Shown: piece by piece, positions 35,695 to 49,039 of the stretch
Layout of the letters: each line of letters begins with the position of its first letter
Position numbering within the stretch: the stretch's first letter is position 1
The notes under the pieces: model-generated
Seen by the model: only the letters and a program-made list of their open reading frames with translations
Databases searched by the model: none
What the model was told of the DNA's origin: nothing
Made by a program: the position numbers and the translations under genes
DNA from: Alitta virens
Taxonomy: Eukaryota; Annelida; Polychaeta; Phyllodocida; Nereididae
Direction: 5' to 3'
Assembly: GCA_932294295.1 (NCBI GenBank)
Contig: OW028574.1
Coordinates: 27,722,145-27,786,144, forward strand
DNA: 64,000 nucleotides

Positions 35695-37929
35695 GCACAG
35701 CCAATGAGAGGAAGAGGACGAAGCGTGCATTATGATAACCAGGTGGGGCACTCGTGCGTAGCGGGGTCAAGGCCGTTGCAGAGAGCCAGGATGCTGACAA
35801 GAAAACAAACGACAACAACGCAACACCGAAGTGAAATACTCTATAGTAGCGTCAGGGAACGACGTGACACAGTAAAATTATCAAGAGTACACAGCCATGT
35901 AGGAAGTGCACTTAGCAGTGAGATGCCAGACTCACAGACCGCGCCGATGAAGTAGTAAGTTAGGTCCACTTAGCACAGCCAATGAGAGACAGAGGACGAA
36001 GCGTGCAGTATGATAGCTACGTGGGGCACTCGTGCGTAGCGGGGTGAAGGCCGATGTAGAGGGCCAGGATGCTGACAAGAAAACTAACGACAACAACGCA
36101 ACAATAAAGTGAAATACTCTATAATAGCCTTATAGAATGACGTGGCACAGTTAAATTATCAAGAGTACACAGCCATGTAGGAAGTGCACTAAGCAGTGAG
36201 ATGCCAGACTCACAGACCGCGCCGATTAAGTAGTAAGGTAGGTCCACTTGGCACAGCCAATCAGAGGCAGAGGACGTAGCGTGCATTATGATAGCCACGT
36301 GGGGCACTCGTGCGTAGCGGGGTCAAGGCCGTTGCAGAGGGAAGTGCACTTAGCAGTGAGATGCCAGACTCACAGGCCGCGCCGATGAAGTAGTAAGTTA
36401 GGTCCGCTTAACACAGCCAATGAGAGGCAGAGGACGAAGCGTGCAATATGATAGCCACGTGGGGCACTCATGCGTAGCGGGGTCAAGGCCATTGTAGAGG
36501 GCCAGGATGCTGAAAAGAAAACTAACGACAACAACGCAACACCGAAGTTAAATACTCTATAATAGCCTTTTGCAACGACGTGGCACAGTTAAATTATCAA
36601 AAGTACACACACAGCCATGTAGGAAGTGCACTAAGCAGTGAGATGCCAGACTCGCAGACCGCGCCGATTAAGTAGTAAGGTAGGTCCACTTGGCACAGCC
36701 AATGAGAGGCAGAGGACGAAGCGTGCATTATGATAGCCACGTGGGGCACTCGTGCGTAGCGGGGTCAAGGCCGTTGCAGAGAGCCAGGATGCTGACAAGA
36801 AAACAAACGACAACAACGCAACACCGAAGTGAAATACTCTATAGTAGCGTCAGGGAACGACGTGGCACAGTTGAATTATCAAGAGTACACAAAAATGTAG
36901 GAAGTGCACTTAGCAGTGAGATGCCAGACTCGCAGACCGCGCCGATTAAGTAGTAAGGTAGGTCCACTTGGCACAGCCAATGAGAGGCAGAGGACGAAGC
37001 GTGCATTATGATAGCCACGTGGGGCACTCGTGCGTAGCGGGGTCAAGGCCGTTGCAGAGAGCCAGGATGCTGACAAGAAAACAAACGACAACAACGCAAC
37101 ACCGAAGTGAAATACTCTATAGTAGCGTCAGGGAACGACGTGGCACAGTTGAATTATCAAGAGTACACAAAAATGTAGGAAGTGCACTTAGCAGTGAGAT
37201 GCCAGACTCACAGGCCGCGCCGATGAAGTAGTAAGTAAGGTCCACTTAGCACAGCCAATGAGAGGCAGAGGACGAAGCGTGCATTATGATAGCCATGTGG
37301 GGCACTCGTGCGTAGCGGGGTCAAGGCCGTTGGAGAGGGCCAGGATGCTGACAAGAAAACTAATGACAACAACGCAACACCGAAGTTAAATACTCTATAA
37401 TAGCCTTTTGGAACGAAGTGGCACAGTTAAATTATCAAGATTACACAGCCATGTAGGAAGTGCACTTAGCAGTGAGATGCCAGACTCACACACCGCGCCG
37501 ATTAAGCAGCAAGTTATGTCCACTTAGCACAGCCAATGAGAGGAAGAAAACGAAGCGTGCAATATGATAGCCACGTGGGGCAATCGTGCGTAGCGGTGTC
37601 AAGGCCGTTGTAGAGGGCCAGGATGCTGACAAGAAAACTAACGACAACAACGCGACACCAAAGTGAAACACTCTATAATAGCCTTATGTTAGTCACGTGG
37701 GGCACTCGTGCGTAGCGGGGTCAAGGCCGTTGTAGAGGGCCAGGATGCTGACAAGAAACCAACGACAACAACGCAACACTAAAGTGAAATACTCTATAAT
37801 AGCCTTATGGAATGACGTGGCACAGTTAAATCATCAAGAGTACACACACACCCATGTAGGAAGTGCACTTAGCAGTGAGATGCCAGACTCACAGGCCGCG
37901 CCGATGAAGTAGTAAGGTAGGTGCACTTA
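35695..37929 (+). repeat. Canonical HOR with doubled c unit (2235 bp)
   Basis: Units are a, f, s, b, c (36693), c (36971), d and e (403). The extra 278-bp c unit accounts for the length, less 1 bp for a 3-A run at 37756-37758. At the c/c junction the first c ends gactcgcagaccgcgccgatt, the ending normally found before c, so a one-unit duplication through misaligned exchange fits. The e unit is the first with gaagaaaacg instead of gaagaggacg. Confidence 0.86.
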
Positions 37930-40900
37930 GCACAGCCAATGAGAGGAAGAGGACGAAGCGTGCATTATGATAACCAGGTGGGGCACTCGTGCGTAGCGGG
38001 GTCAAGGCCGTTGCAGAGAGCCAGGATGCTGACAAGAAAAAACCAACGACAACAACGCAACACCGAAGTGAAATACTCTATAGTAGCGTCAGGGAACGAC
38101 GTGACACAGTTAAATTATCAAGAGTACACAGCCATGTAGGAAGTGCACTTAGCAGTGAGATGCCAGACTCACAGGCCGCGCCGATGAAGTAGTAAGGTAG
38201 GTGCACTTAGCACAGCCAATGAGAGGAAGAGGACGAAGCGTGCATTATGATAACCAGGTGGGGCACTCGAGCGTAGCGGGGTCAAGGCCGTTGCAGAGAG
38301 CCAGGATGCTGACAAGAAAACAAACGACAACAACGCAACACCGAAGTTAAATACTCTATAATAGCCTTTTGCAACGACGTGGCACAGTTAAATTATCAAA
38401 AGTACACACACAGCCATGTAGGAAGTGCACTAAGCAGTGAGATGCCAGACTCGCAGACCGCGCCGATTAAGTAGTAAGGTAGGTCCACTTGGCACAGCCA
38501 ATGAGAGGCAGAGGACGAAGCGTGCATTATGATAGCCACGTGGGGCACTCGTGCGTAGCGGGGTCAAGGCCGTTGCAGAGAGCCAGGATGCTGACAAGAA
38601 AACAAACGACAACAACGCAACACCGAAGTGAAATACTCTATAGTAGCGTCAGGGAACGACGTGGCACAGTTGAATTATCAAGAGTACACAAAAATGTAGG
38701 AAGTGCACTTAGCAGTGAGATGCCAGACTCACAGGCCGCGCCGATGAAGTAGTAAGTAAGGTCCACTTAGCACAGCCAATGAGAGGCAGAGGACGAAGCG
38801 TGCATTATGATAGCCATGTGGGGCACTCGTGCGTAGCGGGGTCAAGGCCGTTGTAGAGGGCCAGGATGCTGACAAGAAAACTAACGACAACAACGCGACA
38901 CCAAAGTGAAACACTCTATAATAGCCTTATGTTAGTCACGTGGGGCTCTCGTGCGTAGCGGGGTCAAGGCCGTTGTAGAGGGCCAGGATGCTGACAAGAA
39001 AACCAACGACAACAACGCAACACTAAAGTGAAATACTCTATAATAGCCTTATGGAATGACGTGGCACAGTTAAATTATCAAGAGTACACAGCCATGTAGG
39101 AAGTGCACTTAGCAGTGAGATGCCAGACTCAGAGACCGCGCCGATGAAGTAGTAAGTTAGGTCCGCTTAACACAGCCAATGAGAGGCAGAGGACGAAGCG
39201 TGCAATATGATAGCCACGTGGGGCACTCATGCGTAGCGGGGTCAAGGCCATTGTAGAGGGCCAGGATGCTGAAAAGAAAACTAACGACAACAACGCAACA
39301 CCGAAGTTAAATACTCTATAATAGCCTTTTGCAACGACGTGGCACAGTTAAATTATCAAAAGTACACACACAGCCATGTAGGAAGTGCACTAAGCAGTGA
39401 GATGCCAGACTCGCAGACCGCGCCGATTAAGTAGTAAGGTAGGTCCACTTGGCACAGCCAATGAGAGGCAGAGGACGAAGCGTGCATTATGATAGCCACG
39501 TGGGGCACTCGTGCGTAGCGGGGTCAAGGCCGTTGCAGAGAGCCAGGATGCTGACAAGAAAACAAACGACAACAACGCAACACCGAAGTGAAATACTCTA
39601 TAGTAGCGTCAGGGAACGACGTGACACAGTAAAATTATCAAGAGTACACAGCCATGTAGGAAGTGCACTTAGCAGTGAGATGCCAGACTCACAGACCGCG
39701 CCGATGAAGTAGTAAGTTAGGTCCACTTAGCACAGCCAATGAGAGACAGAGGACGAAGCTTGCAGTATGATAGCTACGTGGGGCACTCGTGCGTTGCGGG
39801 GTGAAGGCCGATGTAGAGGGCCAGGATGCTGACAAGAAAACTAACGACAACAACGCAACAATAAAGTGAAATACCCTATAATAGCCTTATAGAATGACGT
39901 GGCACAGTTAAATTATCAAGAGTACACAGCCATGTAGGAAGTGCACTAAGCAGTGAGATGCCAGACTCACAGACCGCGCCGATTAAGTAGTAAGGTAGGT
40001 CCACTTGGCACAGCCAATCAGAGGCAGAGGACGTAGCGTGCATTATGATAGCCACGTGGGGCACTCGTGCGTAGCGGGGTCAAGGCCGTTGCAGAGGGAA
40101 GTGCACTCAGCAGTGAGATGCCAGACTCACAGGCCGCGCCGATGAAGTAGTAAGTTAGGTCCGCTTAACACAGCCAATGAGAGGCAGAGGACGAAGCGTG
40201 CAATATGATAGCCACGTGGGGCACTCATGCGTAGCGGGGTCAAGGCCATTGTAGAGGGCCAGGATGCTGAAAAGAAAACTAACGACAACAACGCAACACC
40301 GAAGTTAAATACTCTATAATAGCCTTTTGCAACGACGTGGCACAGTTAAATTATCAAAAGTACACACACAGCCATGTAGGAAGTGCACTAAGCAGTGAGA
40401 TGCCAGACTCGCAGACCGCGCCGATTAAGTAGTAAGGTAGGTCCACTTGGCACAGCCAATGAGAGGCAGAGGACGAAGCGTGCATTATGATAGCCACGTG
40501 GGGCACTCGTGCGTAGCGGGGTCAAGGCCGTTGCAGAGAGCCAGGATGCTGACAAGAAAACAAACGACAACAACGCAACACCGAAGTGAAATACTCTATA
40601 GTAGCGTCAGGGAACGACGTGGCACAGTTGAATTATCAAGAGTACACAAAAATGTAGGAAGTGCACTTAGCAGTGAGATGCCAGACTCACAGGCCGCGCC
40701 GATGAAGTAGTAAGTAAGGTCCACTTAGCACAGCCAATGAGAGGCAGAGGACGAAGCGTGCATTATGATAGCCATGTGGGGCACTCGTGCGTAGCGGGGT
40801 CAAGGCCGTTGGAGAGGGCCAGGATGCTGACAAGAAAACTAATGACAACAACGCAACACCGAAGTTAAATACTCTATAATAGCCTTTTGGAACGAAGTGG

Positions 40901-41409
40901 CACAGTTAAATTATCAAGAGTACACAGCCATGTAGGAAGTGCACTTAGCAGTGAGATGCCAGACTCACACACCGCGCCGATTAAGCAGCAAGTTATGTCC
41001 ACTTAGCACAGCCAATGAGAGGAAGAAAACGAAGCGTGCAATATGATAGCCACGTGGGGCAATCGTGCGTAGCGGTGTCAAGGCCGTTGTAGAGGGCCAG
41101 GATGCTGACAAGAAAACTAACGACAACAACGCGACACCAAAGTGAAACACTCTATAATAGCCTTATGTTAGTCACGTGGGGCACTCGTGCGTAGCGGGGT
41201 CAAGGCCGTTGTAGAGGGCCAGGATGCTGACAAGAAAACCAACGACAACAACGCAACACTAAAGTGAAATACTCTATAATAGCCTTATGGAATGACGTGG
41301 CACAGTTAAATCATCAAGAGTACACACACACCCATGTAGGAAGTGCACTTAGCAGTGAGATGCCAGACTCACAGGCCGCGCCGATGAAGTAGTAAGGTAG
41401 GTGCACTTA
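37930..41409 (+). repeat. Block X1 (3480 bp) of the third-level repeat
   Basis: Units are a (280, 6-A run), an a2/b hybrid with the CTCGAG site (38210, 282), c, a long unit of 400 (38770), b, then a canonical 1958-bp HOR from 39452. Marks shared with X2 are ggggctctcg, aaataccctata and gtgcactcagcag. X3 shares only the first. Confidence 0.88.
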
Positions 41410-44400
41410 GCACAGCCAATGAGAGGAAGAGGACGAAGCGTGCATTATGATAACCAGGTGGGGCACTCGTGCGTAGCGGGGTCAAGGCCGTTGCAGAGAG
41501 CCAGGATGCTGACAAGAAAACCAACGACAACAACGCAACACCGAAGTGAAATACTCTATAGTAGCGTCAGGGAACGACGTGACACAGTTAAATTATCAAG
41601 AGTACACAGCCATGTAGGAAGTGCACTTAGCAGTGAGATGCCAGACTCACAGGCCGCGCCGATGAAGTAGTAAGGTAGGTGCACTTAGCACAGCCAATGA
41701 GAGGAAGAGGACGAAGCGTGCATTATGATAACCAGGTGGGGCACTCGAGCGTAGCGGGGTCAAGGCCGTTGCAGAGAGCCAGGATGCTGACAAGAAAACA
41801 AACGACAACAACGCAACACCGAAGTGAAATACTCTATAGTAGCGTCAGGGAACGACGTGACACAGTTAAATTATCAAGAGTACACAGCCATGTAGGAAGT
41901 GCACTTAGCAGTGAGATGCCAGACTCAGAGACCGCGCCGATGAAGTAGTAAGTTAGGTCCACTTAGCACAGCCAATGAGAGGCAGAGGACGAAGCGTGCA
42001 ATATGATAGCCACGTGGGGCACTCATGCGTAGCGGGGTCAAGGCCATTGTAGAGGGCCAGGATGCTGAAAAGAAAACTAACGACAACAACGCAACACCGA
42101 AATTAAATACTCTATAATAGCCTTTTGCAACGACGTGGCACAGTTAAATTATCAAAAGTACACACACAGCCATGTAGGAAGTGCACTAAGCAGTGAGATG
42201 CCAGACTCGCAGACCGCGCCGATTAAGTAGTAAGGTAGGTCCACTTGGCACAGCCAATGAGAGGCAGAGGACGAAGCGTGCTTTATGATAGCCACGTGGG
42301 GCACTCGTGCGTAGCGGGGTCAAGGCCGTTGCAGAGAGCCAGGATGCTGACAAGAAAACAAACGACAACAACGCAACACCGAAGTGAAATACTCTATAGT
42401 AGCGTCAGGGAACGACGTGGCACAGTTGAATTATCAAGAGTACACAAAAATGTAGGAAGTGCACTTAGCAGTGAGATGCCAGACTCACAGGCCGCGCCGA
42501 TGAAGTAGTAAGTAAGGTCCACTTAGCACAGCCAATGAGAGGCAGAGGACGAAGCGTGCATTATGATAGCCATGTGGGGCACTCATGCGTAGCGGGGTCA
42601 AGGCCATTGTAGAGGGCCAGGATGCTGAAAAGAAAACTAACGACAACAACGCAACACCGAAGTTAAATACTCTATAATAGCCTTTTGGAACGAAGTGGCA
42701 CAGTTAAATTATCAAGAGTACACAGCCATGTAGGAAGTGCACTTAGCAGTGAGATGCCAGACTCACACACCGCGCCGATTAAGCAGCAAGTTATGTCCAC
42801 TTAGCACAGCCAATGAGAGGAAGAGGACGAAGCGTGCATTATGATAGCCATGTGGGGCACTCGTGCGTAGCGGGGTCAAGGCCGTTGGAGAGGGCCAGGA
42901 TGCTGACAAGAAAACTAATGACAACAACGCAACACCGAAGTTAAATACTCTATAATAGCCTTTTGGAACGAAGTGGCACAGTTAAATTATCAAGATTACA
43001 CAGCCATGTAGGAAGTGCACTTAGCAGTGAGATGCCAGACTCACACACCGCGCCGATTAAGCAGCAAGTTATGTCCACTTAGCACAGCCAATGAGAGGAA
43101 GAAAACGAAGCGTGCAATATGATAGCCACGTGGGGCAATCGTGCGTAGCGGTGTCAAGGCCGTTGTAGAGGGCCAGGATGCTGACAAGAAAACTAACGAC
43201 AACAACGCGACACCAAAGTGAAACACTCTATAATAGCCTTATGTTAGTCACGTGGGGCACTCGTGCGTAGCGGGGTCAAGGCCGTTGTAGAGGGCCAGGA
43301 TGCTGACAAGAAACCAACGACAACAACGCAACACTAAAGTGAAATACTCTATAATAGCCTTATGGAATGACGTGGCACAGTTAAATCATCAAGAGTACAC
43401 ACACACCCATGTAGGAAGTGCACTTAGCAGTGAGATGCCAGACTCACAGGCCGCGCCGATGAAGTAGTAAGGTAGGTGCACTTAGCACAGCCAATGAGAG
43501 GAAGAGGACGAAGCGTGCATTATGATAACCAGGTGGGGCACTCGTGCGTAGCGGGGTCAAGGCCGTTGCAGAGAGCCAGGATGCTGACAAGAAAACCAAC
43601 GACAACAACGCAACACCGAAGTGAAATACTCTATAGTAGCGTCAGGGAACGACGTGACACAGTTAAATTATCAAGAGTACACAGCCATGTAGGAAGTGCA
43701 CTTAGCAGTGAGATGCCAGACTCACAGGCCGCGCCGATGAAGTAGTAAGGTAGGTGCACTTAGCACAGCCAATGAGAGGAAGAGGACGAAGCGTGCATTA
43801 TGATAACCAGGTGGGGCACTCGAGCGTAGCGGGGTCAAGGCCGTTGCAGAGAGCCAGGATGCTGACAAGAAAACAAACGACAACAACGCAACACCGAAGT
43901 GAAATACTCTATAGTAGCGTCAGGGAACGACGTGACACAGTTAAATTATCAAGAGTACACAGCCATGTAGGAAGTGCACTTAGCAGTGAGATGCCAGACT
44001 CAGAGACCGCGCCGATGAAGTAGTAAGTTAGGTCCACTTAGCACAGCCAATGAGAGGCAGAGGACGAAGCGTGCAATATGATAGCCACGTGGGGCACTCA
44101 TGCGTAGCGGGGTCAAGGCCATTGTAGAGGGCCAGGATGCTGAAAAGAAAACTAACGACAACAACGCAACACCGAAATTAAATACTCTATAATAGCCTTT
44201 TGCAACGACGTGGCACAGTTAAATTATCAAAAGTACACACACAGCCATGTAGGAAGTGCACTAAGCAGTGAGATGCCAGACTCGCAGACCGCGCCGATTA
44301 AGTAGTAAGGTAGGTCCACTTGGCACAGCCAATGAGAGGCAGAGGACGAAGCGTGCTTTATGATAGCCACGTGGGGCACTCGTGCGTAGCGGGGTCAAGG

Positions 44401-45559
44401 CCGTTGCAGAGAGCCAGGATGCTGACAAGAAAACAAACGACAACAACGCAACACCGAAGTGAAATACTCTATAGTAGCGTCAGGGAACGACGTGGCACAG
44501 TTGAATTATCAAGAGTACACAAAAATGTAGGAAGTGCACTTAGCAGTGAGATGCCAGACTCACAGGCCGCGCCGATGAAGTAGTAAGTAAGGTCCACTTA
44601 GCACAGCCAATGAGAGGCAGAGGACGAAGCGTGCATTATGATAGCCATGTGGGGCACTCATGCGTAGCGGGGTCAAGGCCATTGTAGAGGGCCAGGATGC
44701 TGAAAAGAAAACTAACGACAACAACGCAACACCGAAGTTAAATACTCTATAATAGCCTTTTGGAACGAAGTGGCACAGTTAAATTATCAAGAGTACACAG
44801 CCATGTAGGAAGTGCACTTAGCAGTGAGATGCCAGACTCACACACCGCGCCGATTAAGCAGCAAGTTATGTCCACTTAGCACAGCCAATGAGAGGAAGAG
44901 GACGAAGCGTGCATTATGATAGCCATGTGGGGCACTCGTGCGTAGCGGGGTCAAGGCCGTTGGAGAGGGCCAGGATGCTGACAAGAAAACTAATGACAAC
45001 AACGCAACACCGAAGTTAAATACTCTATAATAGCCTTTTGGAACGAAGTGGCACAGTTAAATTATCAAGATTACACAGCCATGTAGGAAGTGCACTTAGC
45101 AGTGAGATGCCAGACTCACACACCGCGCCGATTAAGCAGCAAGTTATGTCCACTTAGCACAGCCAATGAGAGGAAGAAAACGAAGCGTGCAATATGATAG
45201 CCACGTGGGGCAATCGTGCGTAGCGGTGTCAAGGCCGTTGTAGAGGGCCAGGATGCTGACAAGAAAACTAACGACAACAACGCGACACCAAAGTGAAACA
45301 CTCTATAATAGCCTTATGTTAGTCACGTGGGGCACTCGTGCGTAGCGGGGTCAAGGCCGTTGTAGAGGGCCAGGATGCTGACAAGAAACCAACGACAACA
45401 ACGCAACACTAAAGTGAAATACTCTATAATAGCCTTATGGAATGACGTGGCACAGTTAAATCATCAAGAGTACACACACACCCATGTAGGAAGTGCACTT
45501 AGCAGTGAGATGCCAGACTCACAGGCCGCGCCGATGAAGTAGTAAGGTAGGTGCACTTA
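41410..45559 (+). repeat. Blocks Y1 and Y2 (2075 bp each)
   Basis: Two tandem copies, 41410-43484 and 43485-45559, each a, a2, b, c, a d/b/d mosaic (42526, 44601), d and e (403). The mosaic has a d front (gccatgtgg), a b middle (actcatgcg, ccattgtag, ctgaaaag) and a d rear (cttttggaacgaag, cacacaccg). The b units share accgaaatta. Confidence 0.87.
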
Positions 45560-48500
45560 GCACAGCCAATGAGAGGAAGAGGACGAAGCGTGCATTATGA
45601 TAACCAGGTGGGGCACTCGTGCGTAGCGGGGTCAAGGCCGTTGCAGAGAGCCAGGATGCTGACAAGAAAAAACCAACGACAACAACGCAACACCGAAGTG
45701 AAATACTCTATAGTAGCGTCAGGGAACGACGTGACACAGTTAAATTATCAAGAGTACACAGCCATGTAGGAAGTGCACTTAGCAGTGAGATGCCAGACTC
45801 ACAGGCCGCGCCGATGAAGTAGTAAGGTAGGTGCACTTAGCACAGCCAATGAGAGGAAGAGGACGAAGCGTGCATTATGATAACCAGGTGGGGCACTCGA
45901 GCGTAGCGGGGTCAAGGCCGTTGCAGAGAGCCAGGATGCTGACAAGAAAACAAACGACAACAACGCAACACCGAAGTTAAATACTCTATAATAGCCTTTT
46001 GCAACGACGTGGCACAGTTAAATTATCAAAAGTACACACACAGCCATGTAGGAAGTGCACTAAGCAGTGAGATGCCAGACTCGCAGACCGCGCCGATTAA
46101 GTAGTAAGGTAGGTCCACTTGGCACAGCCAATGAGAGGCAGAGGACGAAGCGTGCATTATGATAGCCACGTGGGGCACTCGTGCGTAGCGGGGTCAAGGC
46201 CGTTGCAGAGAGCCAGGATGCTGACAAGAAAACAAACGACAACAACGCAACACCGAAGTGAAATACTCTATAGTAGCGTCAGGGAACGACGTGGCACAGT
46301 TGAATTATCAAGAGTACACAAAAATGTAGGAAGTGCACTTAGCAGTGAGATGCCAGACTCACAGGCCGCGCCGATGAAGTAGTAAGTAAGGTCCACTTAG
46401 CACAGCCAATGAGAGGCAGAGGACGAAGCGTGCATTATGATAGCCATGTGGGGCACTCGTGCGTAGCGGGGTCAAGGCCGTTGTAGAGGGCCAGGATGCT
46501 GACAAGAAAACTAACGACAACAACGCGACACCAAAGTGAAACACTCTATAATAGCCTTATGTTAGTCACGTGGGGCTCTCGTGCGTAGCGGGGTCAAGGC
46601 CGTTGTAGAGGGCCAGGATGCTGACAAGAAAACCAACGACAACAACGCAACACTAAAGTGAAATACTCTATAATAGCCTTATGGAATGACGTGGCACAGT
46701 TAAATTATCAAGAGTACACAGCCATGTAGGAAGTGCACTTAGCAGTGAGATGCCAGACTCAGAGACCGCGCCGATGAAGTAGTAAGTTAGGTCCGCTTAA
46801 CACAGCCAATGAGAGGCAGAGGACGAAGCGTGCAATATGATAGCCACGTGGGGCACTCATGCGTAGCGGGGTCAAGGCCATTGTAGAGGGCCAGGATGCT
46901 GAAAAGAAAACTAACGACAACAACGCAACACCGAAGTTAAATACTCTATAATAGCCTTTTGCAACGACGTGGCACAGTTAAATTATCAAAAGTACACACA
47001 CAGCCATGTAGGAAGTGCACTAAGCAGTGAGATGCCAGACTCGCAGACCGCGCCGATTAAGTAGTAAGGTAGGTCCACTTGGCACAGCCAATGAGAGGCA
47101 GAGGACGAAGCGTGCATTATGATAGCCACGTGGGGCACTCGTGCGTAGCGGGGTCAAGGCCGTTGCAGAGAGCCAGGATGCTGACAAGAAAACAAACGAC
47201 AACAACGCAACACCGAAGTGAAATACTCTATAGTAGCGTCAGGGAACGACGTGACACAGTAAAATTATCAAGAGTACACAGCCATGTAGGAAGTGCACTT
47301 AGCAGTGAGATGCCAGACTCACAGACCGCGCCGATGAAGTAGTAAGTTAGGTCCACTTAGCACAGCCAATGAGAGACAGAGGACGAAGCTTGCAGTATGA
47401 TAGCTACGTGGGGCACTCGTGCGTTGCGGGGTGAAGGCCGATGTAGAGGGCCAGGATGCTGACAAGAAAACTAACGACAACAACGCAACAATAAAGTGAA
47501 ATACCCTATAATAGCCTTATAGAATGACGTGGCACAGTTAAATTATCAAGAGTACACAGCCATGTAGGAAGTGCACTAAGCAGTGAGATGCCAGACTCAC
47601 AGACCGCGCCGATTAAGTAGTAAGGTAGGTCCACTTGGCACAGCCAATCAGAGGCAGAGGACGTAGCGTGCATTATGATAGCCACGTGGGGCACTCGTGC
47701 GTAGCGGGGTCAAGGCCGTTGCAGAGGGAAGTGCACTCAGCAGTGAGATGCCAGACTCACAGGCCGCGCCGATGAAGTAGTAAGTTAGGTCCGCTTAACA
47801 CAGCCAATGAGAGGCAGAGGACGAAGCGTGCAATATGATAGCCACGTGGGGCACTCATGCGTAGCGGGGTCAAGGCCATTGTAGAGGGCCAGGATGCTGA
47901 AAAGAAAACTAACGACAACAACGCAACACCGAAGTTAAATACTCTATAATAGCCTTTTGCAACGACGTGGCACAGTTAAATTATCAAAAGTACACACACA
48001 GCCATGTAGGAAGTGCACTAAGCAGTGAGATGCCAGACTCGCAGACCGCGCCGATTAAGTAGTAAGGTAGGTCCACTTGGCACAGCCAATGAGAGGCAGA
48101 GGACGAAGCGTGCATTATGATAGCCACGTGGGGCACTCGTGCGTAGCGGGGTCAAGGCCGTTGCAGAGAGCCAGGATGCTGACAAGAAAACAAACGACAA
48201 CAACGCAACACCGAAGTGAAATACTCTATAGTAGCGTCAGGGAACGACGTGGCACAGTTGAATTATCAAGAGTACACAAAAATGTAGGAAGTGCACTTAG
48301 CAGTGAGATGCCAGACTCACAGGCCGCGCCGATGAAGTAGTAAGTAAGGTCCACTTAGCACAGCCAATGAGAGGCAGAGGACGAAGCGTGCATTATGATA
48401 GCCATGTGGGGCACTCGTGCGTAGCGGGGTCAAGGCCGTTGGAGAGGGCCAGGATGCTGACAAGAAAACTAATGACAACAACGCAACACCGAAGTTAAAT

Positions 48501-49039
48501 ACTCTATAATAGCCTTTTGGAACGAAGTGGCACAGTTAAATTATCAAGAGTACACAGCCATGTAGGAAGTGCACTTAGCAGTGAGATGCCAGACTCACAC
48601 ACCGCGCCGATTAAGCAGCAAGTTATGTCCACTTAGCACAGCCAATGAGAGGAAGAAAACGAAGCGTGCAATATGATAGCCACGTGGGGCAATCGTGCGT
48701 AGCGGTGTCAAGGCCGTTGTAGAGGGCCAGGATGCTGACAAGAAAACTAACGACAACAACGCGACACCAAAGTGAAACACTCTATAATAGCCTTATGTTA
48801 GTCACGTGGGGCACTCGTGCGTAGCGGGGTCAAGGCCGTTGTAGAGGGCCAGGATGCTGACAAGAAAACCAACGACAACAACGCAACACTAAAGTGAAAT
48901 ACTCTATAATAGCCTTATGGAATGACGTGGCACAGTTAAATCATCAAGAGTACACACACACCCATGTAGGAAGTGCACTTAGCAGTGAGATGCCAGACTC
49001 ACAGGCCGCGCCGATGAAGTAGTAAGGTAGGTGCACTTA
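45560..49039 (+). repeat. Block X2 (3480 bp)
   Basis: Same twelve units and spacing as X1, 7630 bp downstream, with shared private changes: ggggctctcg near 46574, aaataccctata near 47501 and gtgcactcagcag near 47732. By eye it is almost identical to X1. Confidence 0.88.
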
